DNA of 64,000 bases from Aureococcus anophagefferens (GCF_000186865.1 NW_008705578.1:591300-655299), one strand, 5' to 3'. Positions 35,101 through 45,735 are shown, numbered from the stretch's first letter. Numbers and translations are program-made. Notes: generated by a model from the sequence alone, not told the origin.

Positions 35101-38100
35101 CGGACCAGGGCGGCACGGTGAACCCCGACGAGCTCGACGACTTCCTCGAGCTGGGCACGGCGGCCTTCTTCACGGCGGACCACATGGACTTCGACGACGG
35201 CTCCGGCGGCTGCGGCTCCGGCGACGACGACGAGGCGCCGGCGCCGAAGAAGAAGGTCGTCGCGAACCCGTTCGCGCCCGAGTGGAAGGCCGCGAAGATG
35301 CTCCAGCGGCGGCTCCGCACGATCCGCATGCACCGCGAGGCCCAGCAGCGCGCGGCGATCCTCGCGACGAACTCGGACGTCGCGTCCTTCGCGCGGAACG
35401 TCGACGGATGCGGCGACGGACCGAAGACGCGCGGCCGGCCGCGCTTCGGCATGCGGGCCCACGCGGCCAACGAGACGGGCAGCCAGCAGCGCCTGCGCAT
35501 CCTGAAGCGGTGCCTCCTCGACGGCGACACGGGCGAGCCCTTCGAGCCGCGGCGCGGCGCGAAGCTCGAGCTCGAGTTCGAGCAGCACGCGCTCCCCGCG
35601 TCGGAGCTCGGCATGCTCAACGCGACGGGGCTGCTGGCGGTGGCCCAGGTCCTCGTGCGCACGACCCTCGAGGACCGGCTGACGCTCCTGCGGCTGGCCT
35701 TCGCGGAGGTCTACGTCGTCGCGGCGCAAGCGCAGGACCTGCTGGACCGCGTCGGGAGCTCGCACCGGCCCTTCGACGGCAACGAGCTCGTCGAGGCGCT
35801 CTTCTGTCTCCTGCAGCGCGTCGTCGACACGCAGAGCGTGCACAACCTGATGGAGCGCAATCTGAGCCGGGACCAGGCCGTGCTCCTGCGGTCGAAATTC
35901 GGCGGCGCGTACTGCGTCTTCACGGGCGCGTTGTGCGGCCACCACGACCTCGACCTCACGCGGCCGGTGGAAAGAGCGGCCCTGCACCGCCTCGTGACCT
36001 ACGACGCGATCCAGGCGGCGCAGCAGCGCGGCGCGTTCGGCGACGACGGCGGCGACGCGGGCGGCGAGGCGGTGGGCGTCTACGCGAACGAGGACACGAC
36101 CGCGGCGCTCGCGCGCGGCGGCACGAGCCAGCACGGCGACTACCGGGGCTTCCGGAACGCGACGATGAACCGCGTGCGCATCAAGCACGACGCCATCGAG
36201 CGGCTCGCCGTCGGCTTCGGCTCGATGGGCGCGCACGACCCGAACCCCGTCGCGGGCAAGCGGACGCTGAGCTTCGACTACGTTGCGAATTTAAAGCCGC
36301 CGACGACGGCGGCGCCGGCGGGCGAGGCGCGCGTCGACACGCTGCTCCACAGCTGCGGCCTCAAGTTCGACGCGACGGAGGTCACGAAGAGCGCGAAGCT
36401 CACGCGGCTCATGCCGACGTTCATGTTCCAGCAGGTGCTGCGCAAGAAGACCGTGCGGCCCAAGGAGTTACGGGTCGTCGGCTACAAGAGCGCGAGCCAG
36501 TCGTCGGAGTCCGCGGCGGAGGCCGCGGCCGCGCACAAGCGCGAGAAGTTCAAGCGGCTCAAGCTCAAGGGCGTCTGCGACCGGTCCGCGCACCACGGCA
36601 AGCCCTGGGACGTCGCCGACTGGCTCGAGGCGCGCTACGCGACGCCCCGGGTCACCTGGCACCGCGCGGACCTCGAGAGCCTCGCGGCGTCGCTCGACGT
36701 CGGCGAGGCCGCGATGCGGTGCGACGTCGAGGAGGGGCGGCTGCTGCCCGCGGCGGCGGGCGGCCGGGGCGGCGCGGGCCCGGGCGAGTCCCTGCCGTCC
36801 GTGAAGATCGTGCGCTCCGTCTTCGAGGTCCGCGCGCGCGTCTGCCACCCGGGCGAGCTCTCGGCGCTCACGTGGCGCCACGCGGCGCCGACGCCCGGGG
36901 ACGTCGCGAAGCGCGAGTCCGTCAAGCACAGCGACCTGTTGCCGGCGAAGTTCGACTCGAACCGGTCCCAGCGGAGCCAGCCCCGGAAGCTGAAGCGGCG
37001 CACGTCCATGGACGACCTGAGCTTCATCTCCAAGGTCCAGGCGGCGATCCGCGCGCGCGCGGCGCGCGCGGCGAGCAAGGTCGCCCACGGCGCGCCGCCG
37101 GTCATCGAGACCTTCATCTCGCGGCGCCTGCCCGTGGACCAGGACGGCCGGCTCCAGTCGAACCCCGCGCGCGCGGCGATCCTCGGCGTCGTCGAGGCGT
37201 GCCGCGACCGGCTGGGCGTCCGCGTGGGCCACGAGGACGTGCGCCTCACGCTGCGCTGCAAGAACGGCGAGAACGCGTCGTCGCTGCCGCCCAAGTTCCT
37301 CGACGGCGTCGACACGGCCGCGACGGTCTTCTACTACGACGTCTACGTCCGGGGCCTGCCCGAGCGGCCGTTCCTCCCCTGCCGCGGGGACAGCGGCTTC
37401 GTCCACGGCGCCTGGGTGCCCTACGAGGAGTGCGAGGAGCCGCCGTCGCCCGAGGAGCTCGACTTCTCCAAGGTCGTGCTCCAGTGCCGCCTCGCGACGA
37501 CGTCGGACCTCTTCCTCTGCCGCCAGATCCGGCACATCGTCGAGCGCTTCGAGCACCACAAGGAGAAGCTCGAGATCCAGAAGAAGTGGCGCGAGCGCAA
37601 GGCCGCCATGGAGAAGGAGTCCAAGGCCCTCATGAAACGGCGCGCGTCGCTCGATCGCCTCGCGTCGTTCGGCCGGTCCGGCGGCCGCGACCTGAGCCCC
37701 GCGATGATCCAGCGGTCGCTGGCGCCGCCGCCGGCGCGGACGGAGGTGGGGCCCGCGGCGCCGGCGGACGGCGCCAAGCCCGCGCGGCCCCGGTCGGCGA
37801 CGAAGCGGTCCAACCCGCCCGACGGCGCCGCGGCCGCCGTCGACGCCGTCGCGGCGGGCGACGCCGCGTCCGCGGAGGAGCCCGAGGAGCCGCCGCCGCC
37901 GCCCGTGTTCCGGCCGCTGGCGGACCTCGTCGTCCACCTCTTTTCGAGGTGCCTCGACCCGGAGAACTTCTACTGGGCCGTGCTCGACCCGACGTTCCCG
38001 ATCCCGCAGAACCGGAACGAGGTCATCCACCGCCTCGGCTGGCTCAACGTGCTCGACGTGCGCAACCCGGAGATCGCGGGCTACGACATCGACCTGCGCT

Positions 38101-38444
38101 ACCCGGACCACTGGAAGGTCGCGCACGTGCTCACGCAGCTCGCGGCCGTCGAGCCGGGCCTCAACTTCAAGCACCCGACGTTCCGCCGGCTCCACGGCCT
38201 CGACCCCATCCCGGGCTGGGACCTCCCGGCGAACTGGGACGTCGTACGCTACACGGGCAACCTCGCCAAGGGCATCCCCACGGACGGCGCGCTCACGCTC
38301 GACTACGAGTGCGACGCGGACGACCTCGAGCTCCGCCGCGACCTCGGCGACGCGTTCACGCTCGCGCGCGTCCAGCGGCCCCAGCGGAGCGCCATCGAGG
38401 CCGCGACGCTGCTGGACGAGGACCACTATAAGGTTGAGGAGTAG
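32154..38444 (+). CDS. Giant LRR and EF-hand protein, three exons split by two introners
   Basis: Exons are 32154-33704, 33901-34890 and 35091-38444; all junctions are phase 0 and give 1964 residues. Exon 1 encodes a basic Ser-rich N-terminus and ribonuclease-inhibitor-type LRRs (ITLNMRDNRMTDVGIAAVL, LTNLNLSQNDIDLEAV). Exon 2 continues the LRRs (LTKLDLSWNALG, LRWLNLAYNSIGDKGAAAI, LRTLNLAHTGVG) and begins EF-hands (RYDQDMNGIDADEF). The second EF loop, DTDQGGTVNPDEL, is assembled across the exon 2/exon 3 junction, proving that splice. Exon 3 has an IQ-like basic helix (AAKMLQRRLRTIRMHREAQ) and long helical regions. It is a probable calcium-regulated scaffold; there is no catalytic domain. Function is unknown. 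Confidence 0.87.
33705..33900 (+). mobile_element. Introner element 1 (intron 1 of the LRR/EF-hand gene)
   Basis: This is a 196-bp GT-AG intron. The 9-bp target copy GTCGAGAAC is at 33705-33713 and again at 33901-33909. The ends are GGGCGGGAGAAGCGTG (from 33715) and CACTCTTTTCCCGCCC (to 33898), an inverted repeat, followed by AG 33899-33900. The donor is the GT of the first target copy. The interior matches the other three copies (block TCGCTCGTCCAAAAATCAGC at about 33811). Forward orientation. No coding capacity. Confidence 0.93.
34891..35090 (-). mobile_element. Introner element 2 (intron 2 of the LRR/EF-hand gene), reversed
   Basis: This is a 200-bp GC-AG intron. The target duplication GCGCTCGAC is at 34891-34899 and 35091-35099. 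The ends are perfect 16-bp inverted repeats, GGGCAGCAAAAGGGTG and CACCCTTTTGCTGCCC, closed by AG at 35089-35090. The interior is the reverse complement of copies 1 and 3 (block GCTGATTTTTGGACGAGCGA at about 34967). Removing it restores the EF-hand loop exactly. Confidence 0.95.
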
Positions 38445-38545
38445 GGTTGAACTGCTCGTTACCGGAAACACTCTTGCGCCGCCAGGTTCGAGGCTGACGA
38501 TCCGGTCGAAGTCGCCGACGTGTCGGCGTCGACAGCCGAAGCGCC

Positions 38546-39682
38546 ATGGCCGACGCGCAGCCGCCGCCGAAGAAGTTGAAGGTGGGCGCCTTCGCGGCCA
38601 TGCTCAAGAAAAGGCATGACCGGGAGCAGAAGGAGGAGGCCGAAGCGCGCGAGAAGGCGTCGAAGCCGCTGCCGGCGCCCAAGCCGCGTGGCCCCGCCCC
38701 CAAGGACCTCAAGCAGCGCCCCAAGACCTGGGACCCGCTCGGCGGCGCCGTCGACACCACCAACACGTCGCACCCCATGGGCCAGTACCGCGGCGCGTGG
38801 ATCGGCGTCGAGGAGAGCGACCCGGACGCGGAGCCGCTACCCGCTCAGCGGCGTCCCACCGGGCGTCCGCCGGCGGGCTACCGGTGGGACCCGTGCGCCG
38901 GCCCCGTCGTGCCCTGCCAGGGCCACGCCGCCGGCGTCTACCAGGGCAAGTACGTCAACGACGACGACACGCACTCGTCGTCCGACGAGGAGCAGGACGC
39001 GCAGGAGGTCGAGATGGTCGGCAGCCGATCTCGAGCGACGATGTCGGCCCCGGCCGTGAAGCAGCGGGGTCCTTATGTTTATGCACCCGGGCGTCACCCG
39101 AGCGTGATCATGAAGCAGCTGCACGCGGCTTTCAGGGAGAAGCTCGTGGAGGACGCGCGCGCGGCCGGGTTCGAGTTCGGGAACTGCGAGACGTGCAACG
39201 ACCCAGTGATCGTGGGCTGGAATTCGACCTTGTCGTACAAGATGCTAACGAAAAGGTTCAAAGGGCAAAAACTCGTGTCGCGTCTCGGCGGGCGGCTCTG
39301 CAGGATCTGCTACTCGCGGGCCCGCGCCGCGGGAGACCTGCCGGAAATGAAGAACTCGAAGCGGATGCAGATACTCGCGACGGAAGTTCGGGAGAAGCTG
39401 TTCGCGGCGGAAAGCTCGGACGACGAGGAGCAGCCCGAGGACCAGGACCGGCTCCAGCCCATCACGATGAAGACGCGCAGCATGCCCGTGGGCTCCTCCC
39501 TGCCCAGTGTCGAGCAGAGCATCGCGAAGGAGCGGAAGCGGAAACGCCGCGAGCGGGCCGCGGTGCAGTTGACGCGGGTGCTCAAGTCCACGGGCGCGGT
39601 GGCGGACGCGGCGGAGGAGTTCAAGGCCCAGGTGAAGAAGACGAGGGGGGCGGCGCGGAAGGCGGCCGAGTTAGGTGCGTAA
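38546..39682 (+). CDS. Basic nuclear-type protein with two CxxC pairs, unknown
   Basis: The protein has 378 residues. The N-terminus is PPKKLKVGAFAAMLKKRHDR, with NLS-like character. The middle contains HPMGQYRGAWIGVEE and an acidic SSSDEEQDAQE patch. Residues about 215-265 have CETCNDPVIVGWNSTLSY and LCRICYSRARAAG, which could form one zinc-binding knuckle. The C-terminus has KERKRKRRERAAVQL, a second NLS-like run. No known domain was recognised. GC and codon bias drop slightly in the second half, but it stays open. The start was chosen at the first ATG after the previous gene, 101 bases away. Confidence 0.62.
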   Translation: MADAQPPPKKLKVGAFAAMLKKRHDREQKEEAEAREKASKPLPAPKPRGPAPKDLKQRPKTWDPLGGAVDTTNTSHPMGQYRGAWIGVEESDPDAEPLPAQRRPTGRPPAGYRWDPCAGPVVPCQGHAAGVYQGKYVNDDDTHSSSDEEQDAQEVEMVGSRSRATMSAPAVKQRGPYVYAPGRHPSVIMKQLHAAFREKLVEDARAAGFEFGNCETCNDPVIVGWNSTLSYKMLTKRFKGQKLVSRLGGRLCRICYSRARAAGDLPEMKNSKRMQILATEVREKLFAAESSDDEEQPEDQDRLQPITMKTRSMPVGSSLPSVEQSIAKERKRKRRERAAVQLTRVLKSTGAVADAAEEFKAQVKKTRGAARKAAELGA

Positions 39683-40036
39683 CTCGCTGTGTCCACCCAG
39701 TCCCCTAGCGACGGCGGGAAGCTGTGCAGCGCCTCGCGCACGCCGCGGCGCAGCACGGCCGCCGCGTGGCACGCCGAAACCCGCGTCCTCGACCGTAGCA
39801 GGCCCGCCCGTTCGGGCGTCGCCGACGGGAGGCGCGGCTCGCCCGCCCGGACGGGCGAGGCGTCGGGCGCCGCCGGCCCGAAAATAATTTTTTTTCTATA
39901 CCCCCGGCGGCCAGAAAGCTAATGGCTCGCTTTGTTTGTTTCGCGAGCGACTCAGTCAGCGAGGAGAGCCTCTCGACGCGACGCTCCACGTGTTCACACG
40001 ATTCACGCGACTCCGCCTGCGCCTGGGCAAGGTCCG
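39683..40036. other. Intergenic spacer of 354 bases
   Basis: The spacer contains a GC-rich self-complementary patch (CTCGCCCG and CGGGCGAG at about 39838-39860), then an AT tract (AAAATAATTTTTTTTCTATA, about 39880-39899), then the leader of the next gene. No gene was seen. Confidence 0.4.
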
Positions 40037-40911
40037 ATGGACGTCCTAGACCAAATGGAGGCCGAATGTGAGGATGACGAGCTCGCACAACAAGCCATAC
40101 AGAAGATGAAGGACTGCCTCGAAGGCGACTCGGGTGAGAAGGTCGACGATGACAAGGTCGACGAATACGTCGCGGAGCAGCACGCCGTCCAGGAAATGTT
40201 GAAGGAGAACACCGAAACTCAGCGCCAAGCGGAGCTCCACTACCAGCAGAAGGCGAAAACCAAGTCCGCCGCGAACAAGCGCGACGGCGAGACGCCCGCC
40301 GACGGCGATACGGACGCGCCGACGAACGGCGCCACGGGCGCGCCCGCGGCCGCGAGCCCGCCGAAGAAGAAGCGCGGGCGCGGGCCGCCCGAGACGCCGT
40401 CCGAGGGCGGCGAGAGCGGCGTCGCGGGCCGCGTCGGCGCGCGGAAGAACCGCGGCACCCGCGCGCCCTCCGAGTTCCGCGAGGAGCCATCGACCTTCCT
40501 CGCGCAGTCCTCCGCGCGCTTCGGCGACCAGCGCGGCGTGACCTTCGCCAAACCCAAGGAGAAGCGCCACTACACGTACCGCGACGACAACACTATCGAG
40601 TCGCTCACCGTCACCACCAGGGCAGCAAAAGGGTGATTCAACGTCGCTTCAACATGAGTGTTCCGCGCGCGCGCGTTCCGAAAAAAGCATCCACGCTTCG
40701 AGACCGTTCCGAGAGATGATCGCTCGTCCAAAAATCAGCCAAAACGAGTGGAAAACGGCCGAGATATGAGCCTTTGAAGTTGGGAATTTCGCACCCTTTT
40801 GCTGCCCAGGTCACCACCCAGGACTCGCTCACGACCGGAGTGACCACGGTCGCGCAGGCCGAAAAGATCGAGCAGCTCCAGGCGGAGCTCGCGGCCGCCC
40901 GCGCGAAGTAG
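40037..40911 (+). CDS. Small coiled-coil protein with NLS-like motif, two exons
   Basis: Exons are 40037-40609 and 40810-40911 (224 residues), joined in phase 0 by introner 3. The N-terminus is acidic and helical (MDVLDQMEAECEDDELAQQA), the middle is Ala/Pro-rich with PPKKKRGRGPPETP (NLS or AT-hook-like), and the C-terminus added by exon 2 is TTVAQAEKIEQLQAELAAARAK, a short coiled coil. Reading through without splicing would end three codons into the introner. No family was recognised; it is probably nuclear. Confidence 0.72.
40610..40809 (+). mobile_element. Introner element 3
   Basis: This is a 200-bp GT-AG intron. The target copy GTCACCACC is at 40610-40618 and 40810-40818. The 16-bp inverted ends GGGCAGCAAAAGGGTG and CACCCTTTTGCTGCCC are perfect, closed by AG 40808-40809. 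Same orientation as copy 1. Interior landmarks are GTTCCGCGCGCGCGCGTTCC and TCGCTCGTCCAAAAATCAGC. No open frame. Confidence 0.95.
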
Positions 40912-41042
40912 GATCTCGCCTCCCCCCCCCCCTGCCCCGCGCGCGCGTTCGAGCCACTCGTCCGCGTCGGCGCGGCCTACATCCTGTGCCAGCCAGTGTC
41001 CCCTGTGCATAGATGAGGCAAGCTATTTGAAAGCATGGACCT

Positions 41043-41049
41043 TATATAG
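41043..41049 (+). promoter_or_regulatory. TATA-like motif
   Basis: TATATAG lies 63 bases upstream of the ATG at 41106, in an otherwise GC-rich region. It is one of the few TATA-like motifs in a plausible position in this window. Function is inferred. Confidence 0.4.
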
Positions 41050-41105
41050 CCGAACCGTGCCGAACACAAATGCGCTAGGCGAACGCGTGAACGCGCCGAA
41101 CACAA

Positions 41106-44100
41106 ATGGGCTACGCCGAGCTCTTCGAACAGTCGAAGCTGCGCCCTGCCGCGCTGCGCGACCACAGCGCGTCGAGCAGCGAGTCCGAGGGCGAGGAGGC
41201 CGAGCCGCGCGCGCCGCCGGCGCCGGCTCAGGCGCCGGCTCAGGCGCCGGCACCGGCGCCGGCGCCCGCCGCGGCGCCGCGGCGCGTCTGGAAGGGCAAG
41301 GGCGCCTTCGCGCCGCGGCGGCGGTCGACGCCGGCCGCGGCGCGGCGCTACACCGTCGGCGAGGCCGCGCGGCGCCACGGCGAGGGCTGCGTCAAGGGGT
41401 CGCGGCTCTCGCTCGTCGGCGAGCTCATCAGCGAGATCGCGGACGTGCCGGCCTTCGCCGCGGGCTGCGCGACGGTCTTCCTGAGCAACAACGCGCTCAC
41501 GTCGCTCCGGGGCATCTCGCAGTTCCGAGACGTCGTCGCTTTATCAGCGACGAACAACTGCGTCGCGCACCTGGAGGAGCTCGCGCACCTGGGCGCCTTG
41601 AAGAAGCTCGAGACGCTGGCCCTCGACGGCAACGCCGTCTCCTGGCTGCCGGGCTACCGCTGCCGCGCGATCTGCGCCGCGGGCGACGAGCTCAAGCGGC
41701 TCGACGGCCGCGACGTGTCGCCCGCGGAGCGCGCGGCGGCGCGGCCGGGCGACCGGAAGAACGGCGCCATCTGGGACGACTTGGTGCGCCGCGCGCTCTG
41801 GGCCCGGGCCATCGGCATCTACGCGAAGCTGCGCGTGTGCCACCGGGAGCTGCGGCGCGTCTTCGCGTCCGCGTTCTCGGCGCCGCACGCGGAGCCGCGG
41901 CCGCCCGCGGCGACGCCGCGCGAGCTCCTCAAGCGCTGGCGCCTCGACGGGGCCTGCGCCCACGAGGCGCCCCACGTGCGGCGGCGCGTCGAGGACGCCG
42001 CGCGCGAGGCCGCCTTCGCCATGAAGCGCGGCGGGAAGCAGCGGCCCGCGGGCGACGACGTCTTCGCGCGCGTGCTCGACGGCATCAACCGCCAGTACAT
42101 GAGCGCGCTGGAGGCCTGCGAGCACAACGACGGCGCCGAGCACCGGGACCGGAGCCGGCTGCCCGTGCGGGCTTTGTGCGACGCCGCGCGGACGGAGATG
42201 GCCGCCGCGGGCTTCTCGGCCGACGGCCGGCCGCGGGGCCTCGTCGACGACCGCGCGGCGCCCTTCGACGACGACGACGACGACGACGACGACGGCGGGC
42301 CGCCGCCGGCCCAGGACCACGAGTCCGTCGTGTCCAGCCTGCCGTCGGCGAGCCTGCCGTCGGCGTCGCTGCCGCCGCAGCAGGCGGACCCGGACGAGCA
42401 GTCGGACGTCGACGACGCGTACTTCGTCGAGGCCGACGAGGCGCCGCACGCGGCGCCGCCCGCGCCCGCGCCGGCGCCGGAGCGCCGCCGGTCCGCCGCG
42501 CGGGAGCCGCCGCGGCCGCCGCCGGAGCGGCGCCGGCCGTCGGCCGCCGCGGCGCCGCCGCCGCGGCCGCCGCGGCCGGAGCCCCCGCGGCCCCGGGCGT
42601 CGTCCGCGGCGCTCCACGTCTTCCCCCGGGCCGCGCCGGCGCCGGCGCCGGCCGCGCCCCCCCCGGCGCCCGCGCGCCGCGGGTCCGCGGCGACGGCGGC
42701 GTCCGGGTCCGCGGCGACGGCCCAGGTCGCGCCCGCCGCGGCGCCGCCGGCGCCCGGCTCCGCGGCCGGCGCGTCGACCGCGGGCTCGAGCCGGCGGCGG
42801 TCGACGGTGCTCCTCGCGCGCGCGGCGGAGACGGACCGCCTCGAGCAGGTCGCGAAGCACGTCGACGACTTCGTCGGCGGCGACGCGGGGCTCGATTCGG
42901 CGTCGTACGCGCTCCTGGAGGACGACGCGACGCCGGACGCGCACGACGGCAGTCTGCAGTCGCTCAAGACCTACGCGCGCGCGCAGAAGCGGCGCCTCAA
43001 GGCGCTGGAGACCGCCGTCGCGAGCGAGCGGCGCCGGTCCCTGGCCGCGCGGCAGCTGGAGCTGGGCGTGGCCGAGGCGGCGCGCGCCGAGGCGCCCGAC
43101 GACGCGACCGTCGCGACGTCCGTGGTCGAGGACGCCGAGGAGGAGCTCGAGCGCCTGCGGGCCGTCTTGGCGGCGGCGGTGCAGCGCAGCGGCAAGCTGC
43201 GGGATCTCATGGCGCGGCGCGACGCGGCCGTCGAGGCCGCGGGCAAAGCGGAGGCCGCCGCGGACGCCGCGGCCGCGGACCTGGCGGACGCGAACGCCGG
43301 GCTGGACCGGCGCCGGGACGCGCTCGAGGACGCCGAGGCGTCGCTGGCCGCCGCCGCCGACGACGCCAAGGCCGCGGCGCGCGACCGCGCGGCCGCGCTG
43401 CTCGACGCGGGCGGCTACGACTCGGCGAGCGGCGGCTCGAGCGGCGACTCGAGCGGCGACTCGAGCGACGACGGCCGCGCGGCGCGCCGCGCGGCCGCGG
43501 GCGCCGACGTCGCCGCGTTGATCGCGAAGCACGCCGCGGCGGCCGGCGGCGACGGGCTGCCCCGGTTGGCCGCCGCCAGGGCGCCCCTGCTCCTGCGGCG
43601 GACGCTCCGGCGGCTCCGGGCCGCGCGGCGCGTCGCGGGCGACGACGACGACGTCGCGCTGCCGAGCACGCTCCGGCGCCGGGCGCGGAGCGGCCTCGCC
43701 GCGCTGCGGAGCGCCGTCGCGGCCCGGAAGATCGTGGCGTTGTCCGCGGACTTCGCGGCGCGCGCGGCGGTCGCGCGCTGCGTCGACGCGCTCCGGTCCG
43801 CGTCCGCGCGCGGGCCCGCGGCGCGGCGCCGCGCGGACCCGCCCGCCTCCCGCGCCAAGGCCCGCGCCGCGCTGGCGCGCTGGCGGGCGAGCGCGGTTGA
43901 AACGCGGCGGCTCCGGGAAAACGCGCTGACGATCGCGACGCCGCGGCGGTTGAGGGCCGCGACGGCGCGCTGGCGCGGCTGGGCGTCCGGCGCGCGGCAG
44001 CGCCGCGAGCGCGTCGCCGCGGCCTGGCTGCTGCGGCGCGTGCTCCGGGACTGGCGCCGCGTCCTGGCCTGCGCCGTGGGCCGGCGGCGCGCCGCGGCGC

Positions 44101-45617
44101 GCGGCGTCGCGCCCGTCGCCGACGCGCTGAAACGGCGGTGGCGGTTCTTCGCGTGGCGGCGCGCGGCGGCCGCGGCGCGCGTCGCGCGGCTCGTCCGCGG
44201 GCCCGGGGCCGAGCGGCGGTCGCGGGCCATCGCGCTGGCTCTGTGGCGCGAGCGCGCGGACGACGTCGGCCGCTTTAGGGTCGCCGCGGCCAAGGCTTTG
44301 GAGCGCTACCTCGGGGCGCTCGCGCGGCGGGGCTTCGAGGGCTGGCGCGCGGCGGCGACGCGGCGGAAGGCGCTCCGGGGCCTGCGGCGCATCGCGCGGC
44401 GGGCCGCCGCGGGCCGGTCGCGCATCGAGCGCGACCGGCGCGCGGCGCGGGAGACGGCGGAGCGCGGCCGGCGCGCCGCCGTCGTCGCGTGGGCGGCCGC
44501 GCGCGAGACGCGCGCGCGGCGCGCGTTGCTGGCGCGCGTCGCCGCCGCCTGGCACGGCGAGCGCGCCGCGGCGGCCTGCCGGCGGCGCGCCCTGCTCCGG
44601 TGCGCCACCGCGGCGACGCCGCGCGCGCGGCTGAGCCGGCGCCTGGACGCGGCCGACTCGACGTGCCGCGCCGCGGCGCTCGAGCGCTGGTTCCTCAACG
44701 CGATGCTGCGGCCGGCCAAGGCCGCGCGCGAGGCCGCGGCCGTGCAACGGGCGACGGCGGAGGCCGCGGTCGTCGCCGCGGAGGACCGGCTCTTCAAAAG
44801 GCTCAAGCGCGCGGCCGCCGCGGCCGCCGCCGTCGCCGCGACGACGCGGCGCTGCGAGCGCGCGGCGGCCGAGGTCGCCCGGGAGGCCGACGCGGCGAAG
44901 GTGGCCAAGGCGGCGGCGCAGGACGAGGCCGCGCGGGCCGACGCGGCCGACGCGGCGCTCGCGAAGGCGCGAAGGCGCTGCGATCACGCGGCGACGGACG
45001 TCAAGGCGGAGGCGCGCGCGCTCGCGGTCGCGTCCAAGGCCCTGGACCAGCTCGCCGCGGGCCTGGGCACGGACGGCGGCGTCGGGGCGCTGGCGGTGCG
45101 CGTGGAGAAGCGGGGGCGGAGGCCGCCGCGCGCGAAGAAGCCCGCGAAGGGCGACCCCGCTCGCACGTTCCGCGCGCTCGCGGACTGCGAGAAGCGCCTC
45201 GGCTGGCTGCGCACGGCCAAGGCGGAGCTCGGCCGCGCGCGGGGGGACCGCGACCTCGCGACGGACCACGCGAAGACGGCCAAGGCGACGTTCGCGTCCG
45301 AGGCGGACGCGAAGCTCGCCGCCGCCGTCGCGCTCGCGAGGGACCTCCGGCGGGCCATCGCGGAGAGCGAGGGCCAGGCCGCGGCCCACGAGCGGGGGAA
45401 GCTGCGCGTCCTCGGCGACCTCGAGGCGCTCAAGCGCGACCTCGACGCCGTCGTCGCGGAGACGCGCGAGACGCGCGACGACCGCAAGGCGCGGCTCGAC
45501 AAGGTCGCGCGGCGCAACGCCGCGCTCGAGCGCGAGCGCCAGCAGGAGGCGTCGGCGCTCCAGAACCTGCGGCCGGCCGAGGACGGGTTGGACGGCCTGC
45601 CCTGGGCCGGGCCCTAA
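41106..45617 (+). CDS. LRR and Sfi1-like repeat coiled-coil protein, likely basal body or centrosomal
   Basis: The protein has 1503 residues. Residues about 100-200 form a short SDS22-type LRR block (LSLVGELISEIADV, TVFLSNNALTSLRGI, KLETLALDGNAVSWLPGYR). Pro/Ala-rich low-complexity sequence, an Asp run (about 390) and a coiled coil (about 600-780) follow. From about 900 to 1190 there are Trp-containing helices about 30-40 residues apart (ARAALARWRAS, ATARWRGWAS, LLRRVLRDWRRVLA, RRWRFFAWRRA, ALALWRERA, ARRGFEGWRAA, ALERWF), the pattern of centrin-binding Sfi1 repeats. The C-terminus is a long coiled coil. A structural role at basal bodies is inferred. Confidence 0.75.
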   Translation: MGYAELFEQSKLRPAALRDHSASSSESEGEEAEPRAPPAPAQAPAQAPAPAPAPAAAPRRVWKGKGAFAPRRRSTPAAARRYTVGEAARRHGEGCVKGSRLSLVGELISEIADVPAFAAGCATVFLSNNALTSLRGISQFRDVVALSATNNCVAHLEELAHLGALKKLETLALDGNAVSWLPGYRCRAICAAGDELKRLDGRDVSPAERAAARPGDRKNGAIWDDLVRRALWARAIGIYAKLRVCHRELRRVFASAFSAPHAEPRPPAATPRELLKRWRLDGACAHEAPHVRRRVEDAAREAAFAMKRGGKQRPAGDDVFARVLDGINRQYMSALEACEHNDGAEHRDRSRLPVRALCDAARTEMAAAGFSADGRPRGLVDDRAAPFDDDDDDDDDGGPPPAQDHESVVSSLPSASLPSASLPPQQADPDEQSDVDDAYFVEADEAPHAAPPAPAPAPERRRSAAREPPRPPPERRRPSAAAAPPPRPPRPEPPRPRASSAALHVFPRAAPAPAPAAPPPAPARRGSAATAASGSAATAQVAPAAAPPAPGSAAGASTAGSSRRRSTVLLARAAETDRLEQVAKHVDDFVGGDAGLDSASYALLEDDATPDAHDGSLQSLKTYARAQKRRLKALETAVASERRRSLAARQLELGVAEAARAEAPDDATVATSVVEDAEEELERLRAVLAAAVQRSGKLRDLMARRDAAVEAAGKAEAAADAAAADLADANAGLDRRRDALEDAEASLAAAADDAKAAARDRAAALLDAGGYDSASGGSSGDSSGDSSDDGRAARRAAAGADVAALIAKHAAAAGGDGLPRLAAARAPLLLRRTLRRLRAARRVAGDDDDVALPSTLRRRARSGLAALRSAVAARKIVALSADFAARAAVARCVDALRSASARGPAARRRADPPASRAKARAALARWRASAVETRRLRENALTIATPRRLRAATARWRGWASGARQRRERVAAAWLLRRVLRDWRRVLACAVGRRRAAARGVAPVADALKRRWRFFAWRRAAAAARVARLVRGPGAERRSRAIALALWRERADDVGRFRVAAAKALERYLGALARRGFEGWRAAATRRKALRGLRRIARRAAAGRSRIERDRRAARETAERGRRAAVVAWAAARETRARRALLARVAAAWHGERAAAACRRRALLRCATAATPRARLSRRLDAADSTCRAAALERWFLNAMLRPAKAAREAAAVQRATAEAAVVAAEDRLFKRLKRAAAAAAAVAATTRRCERAAAEVAREADAAKVAKAAAQDEAARADAADAALAKARRRCDHAATDVKAEARALAVASKALDQLAAGLGTDGGVGALAVRVEKRGRRPPRAKKPAKGDPARTFRALADCEKRLGWLRTAKAELGRARGDRDLATDHAKTAKATFASEADAKLAAAVALARDLRRAIAESEGQAAAHERGKLRVLGDLEALKRDLDAVVAETRETRDDRKARLDKVARRNAALERERQQEASALQNLRPAEDGLDGLPWAGP

Positions 45618-45735
45618 AAAAGTTTCATCGGAGGTGGTGTTACGGGGGTTCGCGGGGCGCCGGGGCGCGCGCGCGGAAATCGGACCGGGTGCCGAGGGGT
45701 CGCGCGACCGGGGAAGGCCGCGCTTCAGGCGCAAT

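Noticed and set aside
40620..40636. End of the small coiled-coil gene at the TGA inside the introner
   Set aside because: Splicing out the introner restores a phase-0 continuation with a coiled-coil tail; the read-through end lies inside the transposon terminus.
42270..42295. GAC trinucleotide run as a disease-type or regulatory repeat
   Set aside because: It is in frame as an Asp run within a low-complexity linker of the LRR/Sfi1-like protein.
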